Shown here: piece after piece, positions 10,440 to 21,954 of the stretch
Position numbering within the stretch: the stretch's first letter is position 1
How the letters are laid out: each line of letters begins with the position of its first letter
Source: Triops longicaudatus
Lineage: Eukaryota; Arthropoda; Branchiopoda; Notostraca; Triopsidae
Length of the DNA: 64,000 nt
Reading direction: 5' to 3'
NCBI GenBank assembly: GCA_022885665.1
Contig: JAGQDJ010000058.1
Span: 248,342-312,341, forward strand
The notes under the pieces: model-generated
What the model saw: only the letters and a program-made list of their open reading frames with translations
Database searches by the model: none
What the model was told of the DNA's origin: nothing
Made by a program: the position numbers and the translations under genes

Positions 10440-10890
10440 TGTTAGCTGTGCCGATTGAAAATTGCCGAACGGGATATCCCTTTTCAGTTGGTTTATGGAA
10501 GTGAATCCCGTTTTCCTGCAGAAACGATGTACTCATAGCCAAGAAGAAGTGCGTGAAAGTTATGAGGAATTCTTGGATCGAGTGGAGGCTGCGCGCGGAG
10601 AGGCGTTCAAACGAGCCCAGGGGCAATAGCTCAAACAGAAGAGGGCTTATGACAAGAGGATCGTTCTGGGGAAGGAGATTACTCTGAAAGCGATACTGTG
10701 TCGGTCCGAAGGAACATACTTATCCAAGGACGATGCCCAAAGCTCGGTCCGTATGCAAAGTATGCGGGACCATACTGGGTAACCAAGAGACTGACCAGTG
10801 ACTTACCAAGTATCAGACATACCAAGGTGTGAAACTCGGTGGATGTTACGAATTTTTCCCGTACACGTATCCCAAATGAAGTTGTTCAGC
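10440..10890 (+). pseudogene. Integrase C-terminal piece of a further gypsy element
   Basis: Plus-strand translation gives G-Y-P-F-Q-L-V-Y-G-S-E-S-R-F-P-A-E-T, then E-E-F-L-D-R-V-E-A-A-R and, after a stop, L-K-Q-K-R-A-Y-D-K-R-I and K-L-G-P-Y-A-K-Y-A-G-P-Y-W-V. This is the region between the integrase core and the GPY/F module. It lies upstream of a second, different integrase at 11.2-12.06 kb, so at least two elements are fused here. Confidence 0.65.
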
Positions 10891-11179
10891 ACGGGTATGA
10901 GTGAGTCCACCAACTTCGGAGGAGAAGCAAGAGGCTGTGGTGGAAGAGAGCAAGCACGAGGTCCCGGAGCAGGGAATGAACATCGTAGATGGGCTTCTGG
11001 CTCGACAACATCGGCGTCCAAAGAGACGTGAAGACTTTATTAGCTTATGGATTACATTTCGTTTTGGGATTTTTTGTAGTTATATTCGCGACTTTATTGG
11101 TTAGGAATGAGAAAGGACACTGAGGACCGGTGCATGAGTTGTTCAACATGTACGCAACGAAATCCTCCGTCTGAAAAGA

Positions 11180-12061
11180 CCAGAAATCCTTTTAACCAAG
11201 ATTTCCAAGTGACATGGTTGCAATGAATCTTTTGGGACCATTGCCCGAAACAACAGACCATAACCGATACATTTTAGTTGTCGGTGATTTGTTTACGAAG
11301 TGGATAGAGGCATTTCCCATTAGGGACCAGGAAGCTAGCACCATTCCTAGCTTGCTAAGTTGTATGTTGAATTTGAATATGCTATGGCTATGCTATGGCG
11401 TTCCTCTTCCATCAAGGGAGAAATTGAGTCAAAAACTGTAAATGAAATTTGCCGGATCCTCAAGATCAAGAAGACTAGGACAAGCCCGTATCACCCGAAG
11501 AGTGACGGGTTTATTGAGCGGGCTAATAGGACAATCTTGGCTGGTCTCAATAAGCTGCTTAACGAGGGAGACGAGACATGGGATCAAGTTTTGCCCGGTG
11601 TTTTGCTTGCGTACCGCTCCGGTGTTCAAAGTTCTTCTACCTTTACCCCTGCTCGCCTACAATTAGGCAGGGATTTGTTTTTACCGGAAGATGTTGTGTT
11701 CGGTGAGGGGGAAATTAAGGAGCTGAGCCTGTGTACAAGTGTCAGTAAGCTGAATTTTTAGACGCTGCCGGAAATATTTGAACAGGCGCGACCACTGTTG
11801 GGTGTCGCCCAACGTTACCAGAAGACAATTTATGACAGAAACATTTCAAAGCAGCAGATTCAATTGGGAGACTCCGTTTGGTTATTAACTCCTGCTCCAA
11901 AGACGGGAAGGTTTGTTTTATCGACCTTGGTCGTTCCCGTGGATTGTGATCAGCTTGTGCGAATTAAGAACGCATCTACAGGAATAAGAAAAGATGTTCA
12001 TGTGAACAATTTAAAGAAATGGTTGTCTGTTACTTACGTACCTACGGATTGTCCAGTATAG
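11180..12061 (+). pseudogene. Ty3/gypsy element D: integrase core and C-terminal domain
   Basis: The catalytic core begins with V-A-M-N-L-L-G-P-L-P-E-T (about 11214; the first aspartate is changed to asparagine at the usual D-x-x-G-P position). It continues through L-V-V-G-D-L-F-T-K-W-I-E-A-F-P and, after a frame change with the second D region scrambled, to T-S-P-Y-H-P-K-S-D-G-F-I-E-R-A-N-R. Then come A-Y-R-S-G-V-Q-S-S-S-T-F-T-P, Y-Q-K-T-I-Y-D-R-N and L-G-D-S-V-W-L. Stops near 11760 break it again. Integrase of a plus-strand element upstream of its 3' LTR (12478-12779); inactive as read. Confidence 0.8.
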
Positions 12062-12076
12062 ACACTGCCTAGGCCA

Positions 12077-12235
12077 GAAAGAAGAGAGGGAAGTTGTACT
12101 GAAAGTTATGTTGCATGCAGTGCCGACGGAGCAGGAGGAGGAAAGAAGAGAGGGAAGTTGTACTGAAAGTTATGTTGCATGCAGTGCCGACGGAGCAGGA
12201 GGAAGAAAGAAGAGAGGAAGTTGTACCGAGACACA
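12077..12235 (+). repeat. 64-bp tandem repeat in element D
   Basis: The word GAAAGAAGAGAG starts units at 12077, 12141 and 12205, a period of 64 bp. Two units are complete and the third is partial. The period is not a multiple of three, so each copy changes the reading frame. It lies between the integrase and the polypurine tract. Confidence 0.85.
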
Positions 12236-12477
12236 CACGATTAGTAAATTGGGAGGATGATGACGACTTGCCCACAGAAGAACAAACCGTGAAGAATTTT
12301 GGCGAACCTGGGCCAGACAGCGATGGAGATTTGGATGGACCTGGTGAAGACAAGTGAACAAACTTTTCTGAAGAACGTCGGTCGACAAGGTCTCGAAAGC
12401 CTCCGGATTGATTTACATATGTTGAGCCTGGACCCATTTGTTAAGTTTTGGAATTAATTTTTTTAAAACGGGAAGAA

Positions 12478-12779
12478 TGTAAGAGTACCTTTGGTAGCTG
12501 TAGTAGTATGTGACCTAACCGTAGAGTTAGATTGGCATGTCCTTCATAGTAGCTTGACCATGTCCTTTGCTATATCCTCGGTTGTATATATTGATGTTTG
12601 TTACACTGTATAGAAATGAGTCGTTATCCTTGTCGCCTAGTATGTTGCACGTGGTCTAGTATTCCGTATCTGTCGTAAGAAACCATTAAATCCATTAAAG
12701 ACGACGAAGCCAATAAATGAAACGTATTACGTCATTTAATTACATACTTGTGGTCCACGAAACGAAAGGCACTCTTACA
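12478..12779 (+). repeat. 3' LTR (or solo LTR) of element D
   Basis: A 302-bp unit starts TGTAAGAGT and ends ACTCTTACA. It has the TG...CA ends of an LTR, inside a perfect 12-bp inverted repeat (12475-12486 and 12771-12782). A purine-rich tract (AAAACGGGAAGAA) abuts its 5' side as a plus-strand priming site should. A TATATA box lies near 12585 and AATAAA at 12712-12717. No second copy was found, and the LTR end at 8916 does not match, so its own 5' partner is missing. Confidence 0.75.
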
Positions 12780-15700
12780 TTCCCAATTGATTATGACGAA
12801 CATTCTTTGTATTTTTTTCGATTAAAATGCAAGTCAGCTAAGATGGGCACGGGAAATGTTACCACTTTGGCCATGTGGTTTTCATCAAATGGCGGTAAGA
12901 TTTGGTAACCTTTTGTTAAACTGAACGCCACGCGTATGCAGGCCCTATTTGAAAGCGCACACGTACTCGGGACAGAAGTTGGGAAGACCATACTGAAAAA
13001 ATAACAAAGGCGTTATAAAATAAAACAACATTTCTCACACAAATTCACCTGCACCACAGCTTTGTCATAATCACTGGCTAAAACCACAATCAATCATTTG
13101 TTGAGCTCTAGTGGAATTTATAGAAACTGGTTAAATATTTACCCAAAAAAATATCTTTAGTACTTTTGTATGCAAGGTTGTTAATTACCTTTATTGTTAA
13201 CATTGTAACGTTATACAAACGTAGCTAATTTTTTTTGCATACGTTGACCTGACAGTGTTCTAACTTTTCTGTCTTTCCTTTTCTTGTATATACGTCTACC
13301 TTTGAAAATACAGTCAGTCATAACTAGATATTTGCATACCCTACATGTACAGTATTTCTCAATAAGAACGACCCAAACAAATTCCCCTATGGAGTCTTTA
13401 CCAAATTTACTAAATGTCATCCAGCGAAGCCAGGGAACTATAAATTCACCATCAGACGCTAACTTTCTTGAGCCTTTCACTTCGACCAACAAAGAAATCT
13501 AAGGATGAGGAGGGCACTACAGAGAACCCTAATGGCAGCTTCCAGTGTTTTAGCTTGTAATGGCGGATTTCGCGCATGTTAGCCGCTAGGTGCGTAATTT
13601 GGTAATGATATACCTAACACCAAGGCAGTTGCATGAGCGCGTCCCACTTCAAGCTTTATCAAACGCTTTTGACCCGCAACCCACGCTTGCTATATAGGGG
13701 CGTGCGCTTAGACTACGGCTGGTTTGTTTCTGTCGTTTCATTACGAAGTACTTTACAAGGCACAACTATAGAAAAAAGTACCTGACATTAGGGAGGGTGT
13801 CTCCACGATGCTTTACAGGCGATAAACACGGAACCAGGAAACTAGCAGGACACAAGCAAACTTTACGAAAATTCTTCAGAGCGCAGTAAATGGTGTAATG
13901 GTCTTTAAAGGAAGGCATGCACCCAACAGCCCTTGTGTCGGTTCAAGATTAAATGTTACTGTTCAAAACTAGCATGCGCCATAAGATCACTCAACACCTT
14001 GCACTGACAAAAAAATCCCATTTCGTGCCAGAAAAATTGCATTATTTTGTAGTTCCTAGTGCACACCGTCCCAATGAGACGCGGTCCGCGTCCCAAGTTA
14101 CATTGTTGCTGGGCAACCGAATGTGACTCGCTAACTAGCACGGGTGCAACAAAATTTGCACTCATTCAATGGAACGCGCTCTAAGCTTTTAAACCTCAAG
14201 ATTCTCAGCCCTATCGGTCCCGTGATTTGCAGAAGGGAGCTTCAAGCAATAGCTAACTACAGACTGTCATTGCTTCAATATTTCCCCCAATTCTAATCGC
14301 CTTTTCAGCTGCCTTTCTAACAATCGGACTTAAAGTCGGGGTTGCTCTGGGCCCTTGACTACGTTCACTGGGACCAGAGTGGAACTACCCACCGCGAAGG
14401 CTGTAGATATGTATCAGTGGCCAACAGAAAGAATATTTTTGGAATACATTTTGGGACGATGACGACTGAAGGCCTGCTACCGCTGCTGACTCTTATAAAC
14501 CTGTTGACCCGGATGCACGGGCCTCACAATGATGTCGAGAAAGCCAGGTGAGAGGATCGCCAGGGAACGGGAAATCAAAAATGAAGGGAGAGAGCGGGCT
14601 TCACGGAATTCGGTGGTCCCCGCGACGCTTTGGGACATCTAAACTTTTTTAATCAGTTCACGCCGGTAAATCTTCCCTAAAAATCGGAGGTGAGATGTAG
14701 ACCTACTCTTCTTTCCAAACAGCTCGCAACTGTCGATCGTATCACTGTTGCTGATGGCTCTCGGGCATCTCACTGACGTTAGGCAGTCGCTATACTATGC
14801 CATTCAAACAAGAATTTTCTGGCTGCTTATGGATCGAATGAAGTCCTCGACTCTGGTTTATTGATACTTCGATTTTGGGCCACCCAATAGTCTTTACCAA
14901 TTTCACTAGTGTCATCTAAGGAAGCTATGGGAACTACAAAATGGGGACTTGCAGTTGTTAGCGTCATTAGACCCTAACAACTGCAAGTCTTCGACCAACA
15001 AAAAAAAAAGCACGTTGGAACGAGGGGAATCTTAGCGAAGCGTTATGGCGTCTTCCAGTATTTTAGCGTCTAATGGCGGATTGTGCACTTTTTATCCCTT
15101 AGGGACACAATTTGGTGAAGACTATAGCAGAGCTCAAATCCGCGGATCCCAGTTTGCATAGAAAGCGAAGAGTTGCCGTAACAGCTTCAAAGGAATGGAC
15201 AAGACGAAACTAAATGCCATTGAGTAAATTCACCCGTGAGAAATTTCCTGGTACAATATTCTGTACACGCTGTTCTTTATTCCAGAAATAGCTGAAACGT
15301 ACTTTCTGTAATATTTATTCGGATTCCTTTACTTCTTTGTGTTTTTCAGTTTCCTTTTTTCGAAATTTTGTCACCTTTTTAGGTTTCTGGATTCGTTTTT
15401 ACGGCTTATTTTTGTAGAGCTTATTCTAAATATTAAATTTCTTCCCGAAGCTCTTGACTACTTTAAAAAAGGCTTTTTCCTGCTTTCAGTTTAATTACCT
15501 GAACTTGTGTTTACACGCTTGGTTTACTTACTTTGTCTTTAATAGTGTTTACATAAAATAAAATTTTAAAATATAATATTTCAAAACTCGGTTCACTAAG
15601 CAACAGTTGTTTCCAAAAATCCTTTATTAATTTATCGCTTATTGCGTTTTGCAGGAAAAATCTCGTAGTTGCGCATGGACCTTTGTTCCATTTTTGGAGA

Positions 15701-15904
15701 TTTTTACACGTTTGCTTGAGGTCCATTTACATTCTAATACAACCACGCCCACATGCGCCTACACCCTCTTTTTCCAATAAATCCTTATTTTCCTTCCTCT
15801 TTTCTATGTACAATCTTTTTAGAAACTGACGCTACAGTTGTTACAAATATGCAAATAAATATAACAATAATAACAAACAAAACGAACATTCAAAAATGAA
15901 ATAA
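12780..15904. other. Gene-free spacer with a diverged repeat pair
   Basis: No convincing exon was seen. About 13368-13577 and 14876-15090 are diverged direct copies of one about 200-bp sequence, sharing AGTCTTTACCAA, CTTCGACCAACAAA and TTCCAGT(G/A)TTTTAGC in order. The second copy contains a perfect 16-bp-arm hairpin (14946-14961 / 14974-14989). The minus-strand ORF at 13211-13492 overlaps copy 1 but is not open in copy 2, so I do not call it a gene. Confidence 0.5.
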
Positions 15905-18900
15905 TTATTTGTAACTGACTGGAAGACTTTGTCTTGCTTTGTTACTCCGCACCAGTGCGGCTCGTTTACGGGCCAGTTTCTTTTCCCGTGCGTGCAAATA
16001 CTCTCGGCGTTGAATACTATTCCTGAGCTCGATTAAAGTGTGGATTTTCTCCACCACGGCGTGCGCTACAGACTTGATGGCTTCGAAGTGGTAGCGTCGG
16101 TACTTGGATTGTTCAGGTTTGGCGTAAGTTAACTCGAAAGTCTGGGTTTCGCGACTGGATTTCGCATTCGGGTCTGTTTCGCAAGCTACGATAATATCCA
16201 AAGGCAAAAGTACCGGTGGATGTTGGACACTGGGCCAGAATTTGGTCCGTCTTTGTGGTACGGGTTCTATCTCCACTCTTTCCCATGAAACTCCTAACGA
16301 CATTGTTTGAAGAAAATTATCAAACACGAAATTTTTCACTGATTCAAACAAAATTAAACATTAGTAACGAAGCATTCAATATTTTGAAAAAAGCATAATT
16401 CTAATAAGATAAATTATACTTTATGTACGTATTCTTACGCTAAAAACAAGTTTTCAAGTTAACGTAATAATAACAATCCTTTACGCATTCACAAGACGCA
16501 GAAAGAAACAAAACAAAAGAGCAACAATTAAAACTCAAAGAGAAAACTGCATCGAAAGCTATAGTTCGTTGTATGAATATTTATGATGGCACCTTTTGTC
16601 TAGGCATCATCTAGCACGAGAGCTGTGAAGCTTACAGTGAAACGACGAAATACACCTTGTTACCTAAGTAAACTTCCACGTTAGGGCGCACGCGTAGTTG
16701 CAGTACAACTTTGAACGATTGATACAGAGGCGCGTCCATGGCGAGAGACAAGCTTTCGCTTTTCGACGAAATTATTTTGGGTTCTGAAAGATATCAATCA
16801 TTAATTTTCTATAAAGAGCCTTGTGAAACGTAAAACGTAGTTACTAGATGGCTCTTGGGCGACAGCACTGGCAGTTGCCGTTGAGGTAGGCGGAGCTAGT
16901 TCTTCAACAGGTCGACTTTGTCTGAAAACTAACGCTAAGCTCGTGAAACCGAATTTGGCCATCGTTTCCGACGGTTCCAACGCCGGGAAGTCTGAATCTG
17001 CCGTTCCGTCGTCTTCTGCTATGTAAAGCGCGTAGTTATCAATGGGACCACTAGAAGAAAAAATATATAAACAAAATGAATCTTATGATTATTTCGCTTC
17101 CCGCACTAAGACATGTTAGCTTCACGGGAAGCTAATTTATCAATAAATTCTTAAACTAAAACATGTAACTACGTCACCTTAATATAGCCTACTCGTAAGG
17201 CGTTAGCTTCCGTGTACTGACTTTAAAGCTAATAAAATTTTACTCTTCTAACTAACGCTAACTTCTGTTTCACTCATGGTAGCACATGTTAGTTTTGTGG
17301 GTTAAGCTCTTAAACAAATGTTAGCGTGTGTTTGACGCTCATATCCACAACATTAACAGAAAGTTTTGTGCAATCCTGTGTTAGGTCGTATTAAATTTGT
17401 GTTAACTCAAGTTAATCTTGTGTTAACTCATCAAAAGAGAATAAAAACAAACATTACTCTAAAACGGGCTTCCGCTGCGTCATGTAATACTGGTAAAGCG
17501 TTAAGCCAATGAGGTCCGAGACTTTGGCCGAACTGAGAACGCAAACGGACAACGGGTACGAACGATCTTGTTTGGGCAACATGGTTAAGTAGACTAGCAC
17601 GTTCTTCACTGGTACGCCGCTATGTGACTGCAAACAAACCAAAATTGTGTTATTTGAAATTAAAGTAAATTTGACAAATAAAATCTTTGTGACGCCTCTG
17701 GCAACCAATCGTGTCGTGCAAGAGATACAACAGGTAATGTACGCTAATAGGGAATTTGGGTAAACCTAACATGCGTAATTATCCTGACAACATTACCTCT
17801 CCCAATGTTTAGTTTAAAATAACTAATCTAACGTGTACATAACATGACACAACATCGCCCAACTCATCCTAACCTAACATTACCTAATAGAGAGTAAACT
17901 AATCAAACCTAATGAATCTAACCTAACCTAAGCTTAATTAACCTAACTAACCTAAGCTAATTAACGTATGCTTTACTTGACGAAACTATCAAGTAAAGTT
18001 GGACCGAAGTTCTTCATAGAAACAGTTTTGAATAACTTTTACTACCGATTTTCCTTGTAAACAGCTTCGTTACCGGACTCAGAACGAATCTGCTGTAACT
18101 TTGGGTAATTTACCCATTATCGATAAGAACTGGTTTAAATTAAGTTACTAAACAAAAACTTTATTTTGTAAGATGATTTGATCAAATGATTTGGGTACGT
18201 GAAATTGAGTTATTTTTGTTTATTGTAGGTTTGATTAGGTAAACTTGGCAAGTATAGTTTAAGGTTAGGTTAAATAAAATATAATTAATTTGTTTTTTTT
18301 TTAACTGGAATTTTCACCTATTGCTGATGTCTAGTTTATGTCAAAATTAAGTTGTAATAGTCCCATTTATGCTCACTGTATTAGACAAAGTTCAGTTGCT
18401 GCAATATGGTTTAAGGTTTGATTAGAGAAAAGTGTTTACGGTTATGTTCGATTGCCCTTGTGATACGATTTCCCTTATAATACGATTTTCCAGTACCTAA
18501 GTCGAGTTTTACCCAACTTTATGTAACTTATCCACTATTGAGAAGCACTGACCCAAGCAATATAACAATGCTAACCTAACCTAACGTAATTAACACAATT
18601 AAAGTAGCTTGCCTAGCTCAGCTTAGCATAAACTCACTAATTTAACCAGACTTAAACCAAGATATGCCGACCAAACTAAAACAAATCCAACTTCCGTAAC
18701 CTTACCTACCTTTCTTACCCTGATCCAGCCTAACCCAAGTAGCACAAGCACGTCTATAAGACATAGGCCTATATTTTATGTCTAGATGTCGACAGAAGTA
18801 TATAGGATGGGTAAAACACATTTAAGGTACGTTTGAAGACGTGTGTGCTACTAGGGAATCTTATTTAACACAAGGCGGCATAAGTTCTGTTATCCAGCCA

Positions 18901-20801
18901 CTTTAGGACCTTGCCGGATAACTGAAAAGATTTTTAACTGAAGCGAATTATTATCATGTCTTTTAGCACTGCGCCTTTAACTCTTCATACAAATAGCGAT
19001 GAAACGTCGATTTGCAGAGAACACATTAAAATTGAAAACACGGCTTGTCTTGGCAAAATGACAGCTTATAAAGACGTGGATGTTTAAAGCGGGGCTAGGA
19101 AAAAAGACTTTGAACGAAAAAGAAGAAAACAAGAAGAACTCAATAAACTAACCTAAGACAACTAACTTAGCAACACAACGTGAACGCAGCATTATTTAAA
19201 ACTAATTTAAACTGTCCAACCTAGCATACCTAATTTAACCTAGTCCAACGAACCTAAATAACCTAACTGACCAAATTTAATGTAATACAAACCTAATTTA
19301 ATTAACTCAGCCTAACTAAACTAATACAGCCAAACGTCACGTAAAACAAATTACTTAACTAACACACTTAACTAGAATACTTGACCAAACTTGCTTTGCT
19401 TAACGGTAGCAATCCAACTTAGCTCAGTCTAACCTTTCCTCTTTAAGATAACCTATCTATGCCTAACCTAACCATCCTAACATTGACTAACTTTGCACAA
19501 CATAACGTAATATCCATAACATAGCATAGCCTAGCCTATCCTAACTCAACATAGCGTAACGAAAACTTAGTCTGACATAAGCCAACTTTAATTAAGCTAA
19601 CTTAAGCCAACGCCTGCTCATCACGGAAAGACGGTTAGCAACACTTGACACGTGTACTGGTCACTGCCTGTGCACTAAACGATAATTTCGGTGGAAAATA
19701 CGTGTAGTAATACCTGGCCATCGAATTTCGCGTATTCCAAGTACGGACAAACAGGAATATGCGCAGTCATGTTGAGTTGTTCGGTCAAGGCCGATACCTT
19801 GTGAATGGTTGGTTTGTACGCAACCTTCTTTGCAAAAACAGCACGACTGGTAGTATCTTTCGTTCCCAGGTCAGCTAGAGCGAAAGTATGAACCCTAATT
19901 AAAATGCAATGCAAGAAAAATTCGATAAATTTACGATTCGGAGGATCTTTCCATCGAACAGTTGTCGTCAGCGCAGCAGCCATTTGCTCCTTTTTAAGCT
20001 TCTCTAGCCTTACTGCCGTGTTAACTCTTCTGCGATGAATGGCGAAGTCCGTATCTAAATTGAAGAAGAATTTTAGTAACAATTCGTCGAAGGAAACGTT
20101 TTTTATTCCAAATCTACATTATTATTTTGATTTCTATCGCGCAGTGAGAAAATTCCAGCACGCTAAGTTCAGTTATGTCAATCTATGCTAAACTATCTTA
20201 AAATTAGGTTAGATTAAACTCGAAAGTGTGAGTTAGTGAACAGCTTTCCGTGCTAAAAAAAAAACGTTAATCTGCCTTCCATCGAAACACACGCATTGTC
20301 GAGCAAAACAACAGACTAATGCGCTACTTTCGGTCACAAGCTCTTAATGAAAAACTTATAAAATGATGGAGCAGCTTAAATTATCTGAGTACTTGCTGCC
20401 AAGTGAAATTCCCCGGTAAAATTTTTAATACGCTGGAAAACACGTGTTACGATGGCAGTGGTAACGCAGTCTTGGAAACCGAACCAAAGTTTTCTGGTTT
20501 TAATTGTTGACCATATTTACCCGAGTTATCCAAGTTTCTTTGAACAGGTCCCGCGTCTTCGCTTTCTTCTTCCGAGTCATCTAAATCACTGAACCAGTTC
20601 TCTTTGGCTTCGGCTTTAAGCTGGGCTGGTACGTCTGAGCTACAAATGACCATTTCACACATACCTAAAATAATTTCATTGGTTTACCATACTTACTATC
20701 ACACTTTAAAGATACGAAATGTATAAACCTGTGTCATCTGTGTACAGAAACGAGTTTCTGATGTGAGACAGAAGCCAATACTTATTGTCGTAAAATGCCA
20801 T
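15905..20801 (-). CDS. MAPKAP1: Sin1 / MAPKAP1, mTORC2 subunit
   Basis: Eight exons on the minus strand: 20729-20801, 20521-20664, 19935-20054, 19714-19874, 17458-17627, 16845-17050, 16664-16783, 15905-16293. They join in consistent phase to 460 codons (human about 522). The start M-A-F-Y-D-N and Y-T-D-D-T-G-M-C-E-M-V match the family N terminus. Exon 3 has I-H-R-R-R-V-N-T-A-V-R-L-E. Exons 4-6 hold the CRIM domain (Y-A-K-F-D-G, then V-S-D-L-I-G-L, A-E-D-D-G-T and F-G-F-T-S-L-A-L-V), and exons 7-8 the Ras-binding-like and PH parts (V-E-I-E-P, T-K-F-W). The protein recruits Akt/SGK substrates to TOR complex 2 at membranes. The exon-2 donor (GTAAAT at 20520) is the least certain choice; the codons joining exons 3-4 and 6-7 also rest on phase. 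Introns are CCTAA-rich. It faces away from eEFSec. Confidence 0.95.
18734..18856. mobile_element. Short MITE copy 1 (CCCAAGTAGCACA ends)
   Basis: A 123-bp unit in Sin1 intron 4 begins CCCAAGTAGCACAAG and ends TGTGTGCTACTAGGG, so its ends are imperfect inverted repeats. A second copy with the same ends and matching interior words lies at 57740-57857. No coding capacity. The target duplication is unclear here. Confidence 0.7.
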
Positions 20802-21120
20802 TTGTTCAGCGTGAGGTCTGTCCCAACAACTCCAGTCTTGAAAAGACAACAATGATTCAAAAACAAACATCAAGAATTGCAGCATTGCCAAGTAACTCGT
20901 GTCAGATGTTTTAGGCGAAATGTTTTTTCCTTATGTCACGAAAACGTAATTATGAGTATTCATAACATATAAGCGATTATTACGATGATTTATTTTTTTT
21001 AATCAGACTATGACTATGACTGCGAAATGAACAAAGATGCACGCAGAAGCCTGAAACACGTAAAGTTAATAAAACCTCACGGTTTGTATGAAATTTTACA
21101 GCGAAAGATTTTATGTACTT

Positions 21121-21268
21121 AATTAAGAAAGCTTAATAGCGTTTTAAATTGTAAGCTCGTCGTGTTCATGTTACTAACAGGGAATTTAGGAAAAAGGAAA
21201 TTAAGAAAGTTTAATAGCGTTTTAAGTTGCAAGCTCGTGGTGTTGTTCATGTTACTAATAAGGAATTC
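21121..21268. repeat. About 78-bp tandem duplication in the divergent spacer
   Basis: Two copies starting AATTAAGAAAG(C/T)TTAATAGCG lie at 21121-21188 and 21199-21268. They differ at a few positions and by a 3-bp TTG insertion in the second copy. Confidence 0.85.
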
Positions 21269-21399
21269 AGTAGAATCAATACGCACTGAGTTTTTCAAGT
21301 GGAGTGATTTGCTGCTGAGAAAAAATTCAGTTTCTCAAGCACACAGAATGCCTGAGGTTGAAAAAAACTCAGTGCGCACTGACTCTACTAATTGAATTC
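21263..21399. mobile_element. Foldback / MITE-like hairpin
   Basis: A 137-bp unit bounded by GAATTC at both ends. The left arm (about 21263-21298) and right arm (about 21358-21399) are inverted copies sharing GCACTGAGTTTTT and AGTAGA, with small gaps. It could fold into a long hairpin. No ORF. Confidence 0.65.
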
Positions 21400-21954
21400 G
21401 CTACAAGGCCGTGTTATCTCACCCCAAAGGCGGAGCCAAGCATTCAGTAGGTCTGAACGTTCTGAAATATCATAGGAGAAAAAAAGCTTTGTGTTTGAAA
21501 AAAAATGCATAAGTGAAAAATGGCCGAATTGTTAAAATCTTTTAACCGATTTCTGCACATGAGTAGAGTTTGCTTATTTGGAAGTGTTGCACAGCTTGCC
21601 GTAGCAACGTCATTAGCTGGGTGTGGCTTGCTGCATAGCGTACCAAAGCTGCTCAGGGAGATGAAGCATATTTCTTACGTTATTTCGCTCCCAAACTTCG
21701 GAGCTTTATTTTGAAAATAATTATCAGCGCTGACAGTTTTTAAGCTTTAGATTTCTTTACGTAATCTACTGTTGAGAAATGGTAGAAAATACACTTTTAT
21801 ATCCAAGTTCCGCGCCTTTAGAAATCCCGCCTCCAGGCTTACATAATGGTAATTACAGCTTTATAATGCCACCTATCGGTCACATAGCAGATTTTTTTTG
21901 TCTTGTGTTCATTCTACATGTTTACTAAACAAAGTACACGTTTTTCCTTCGAAA

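Larger units (their letters stand above)
20802..21954. promoter_or_regulatory. Divergent spacer between Sin1 and eEFSec
   Basis: These 1.15 kb separate the start codons of two head-to-head genes and so should contain both promoters. It holds a tandem duplication (21121-21188 and 21199-21268) and a foldback element (21263-21399). I could not identify a defined TATA box or a transcription start for either gene. Confidence 0.4.

Noticed and set aside
13211..13492. 93-codon minus-strand ORF with C-T-C-R-V-C
   Set aside because: Overlaps a repeat whose second copy does not keep the frame open.
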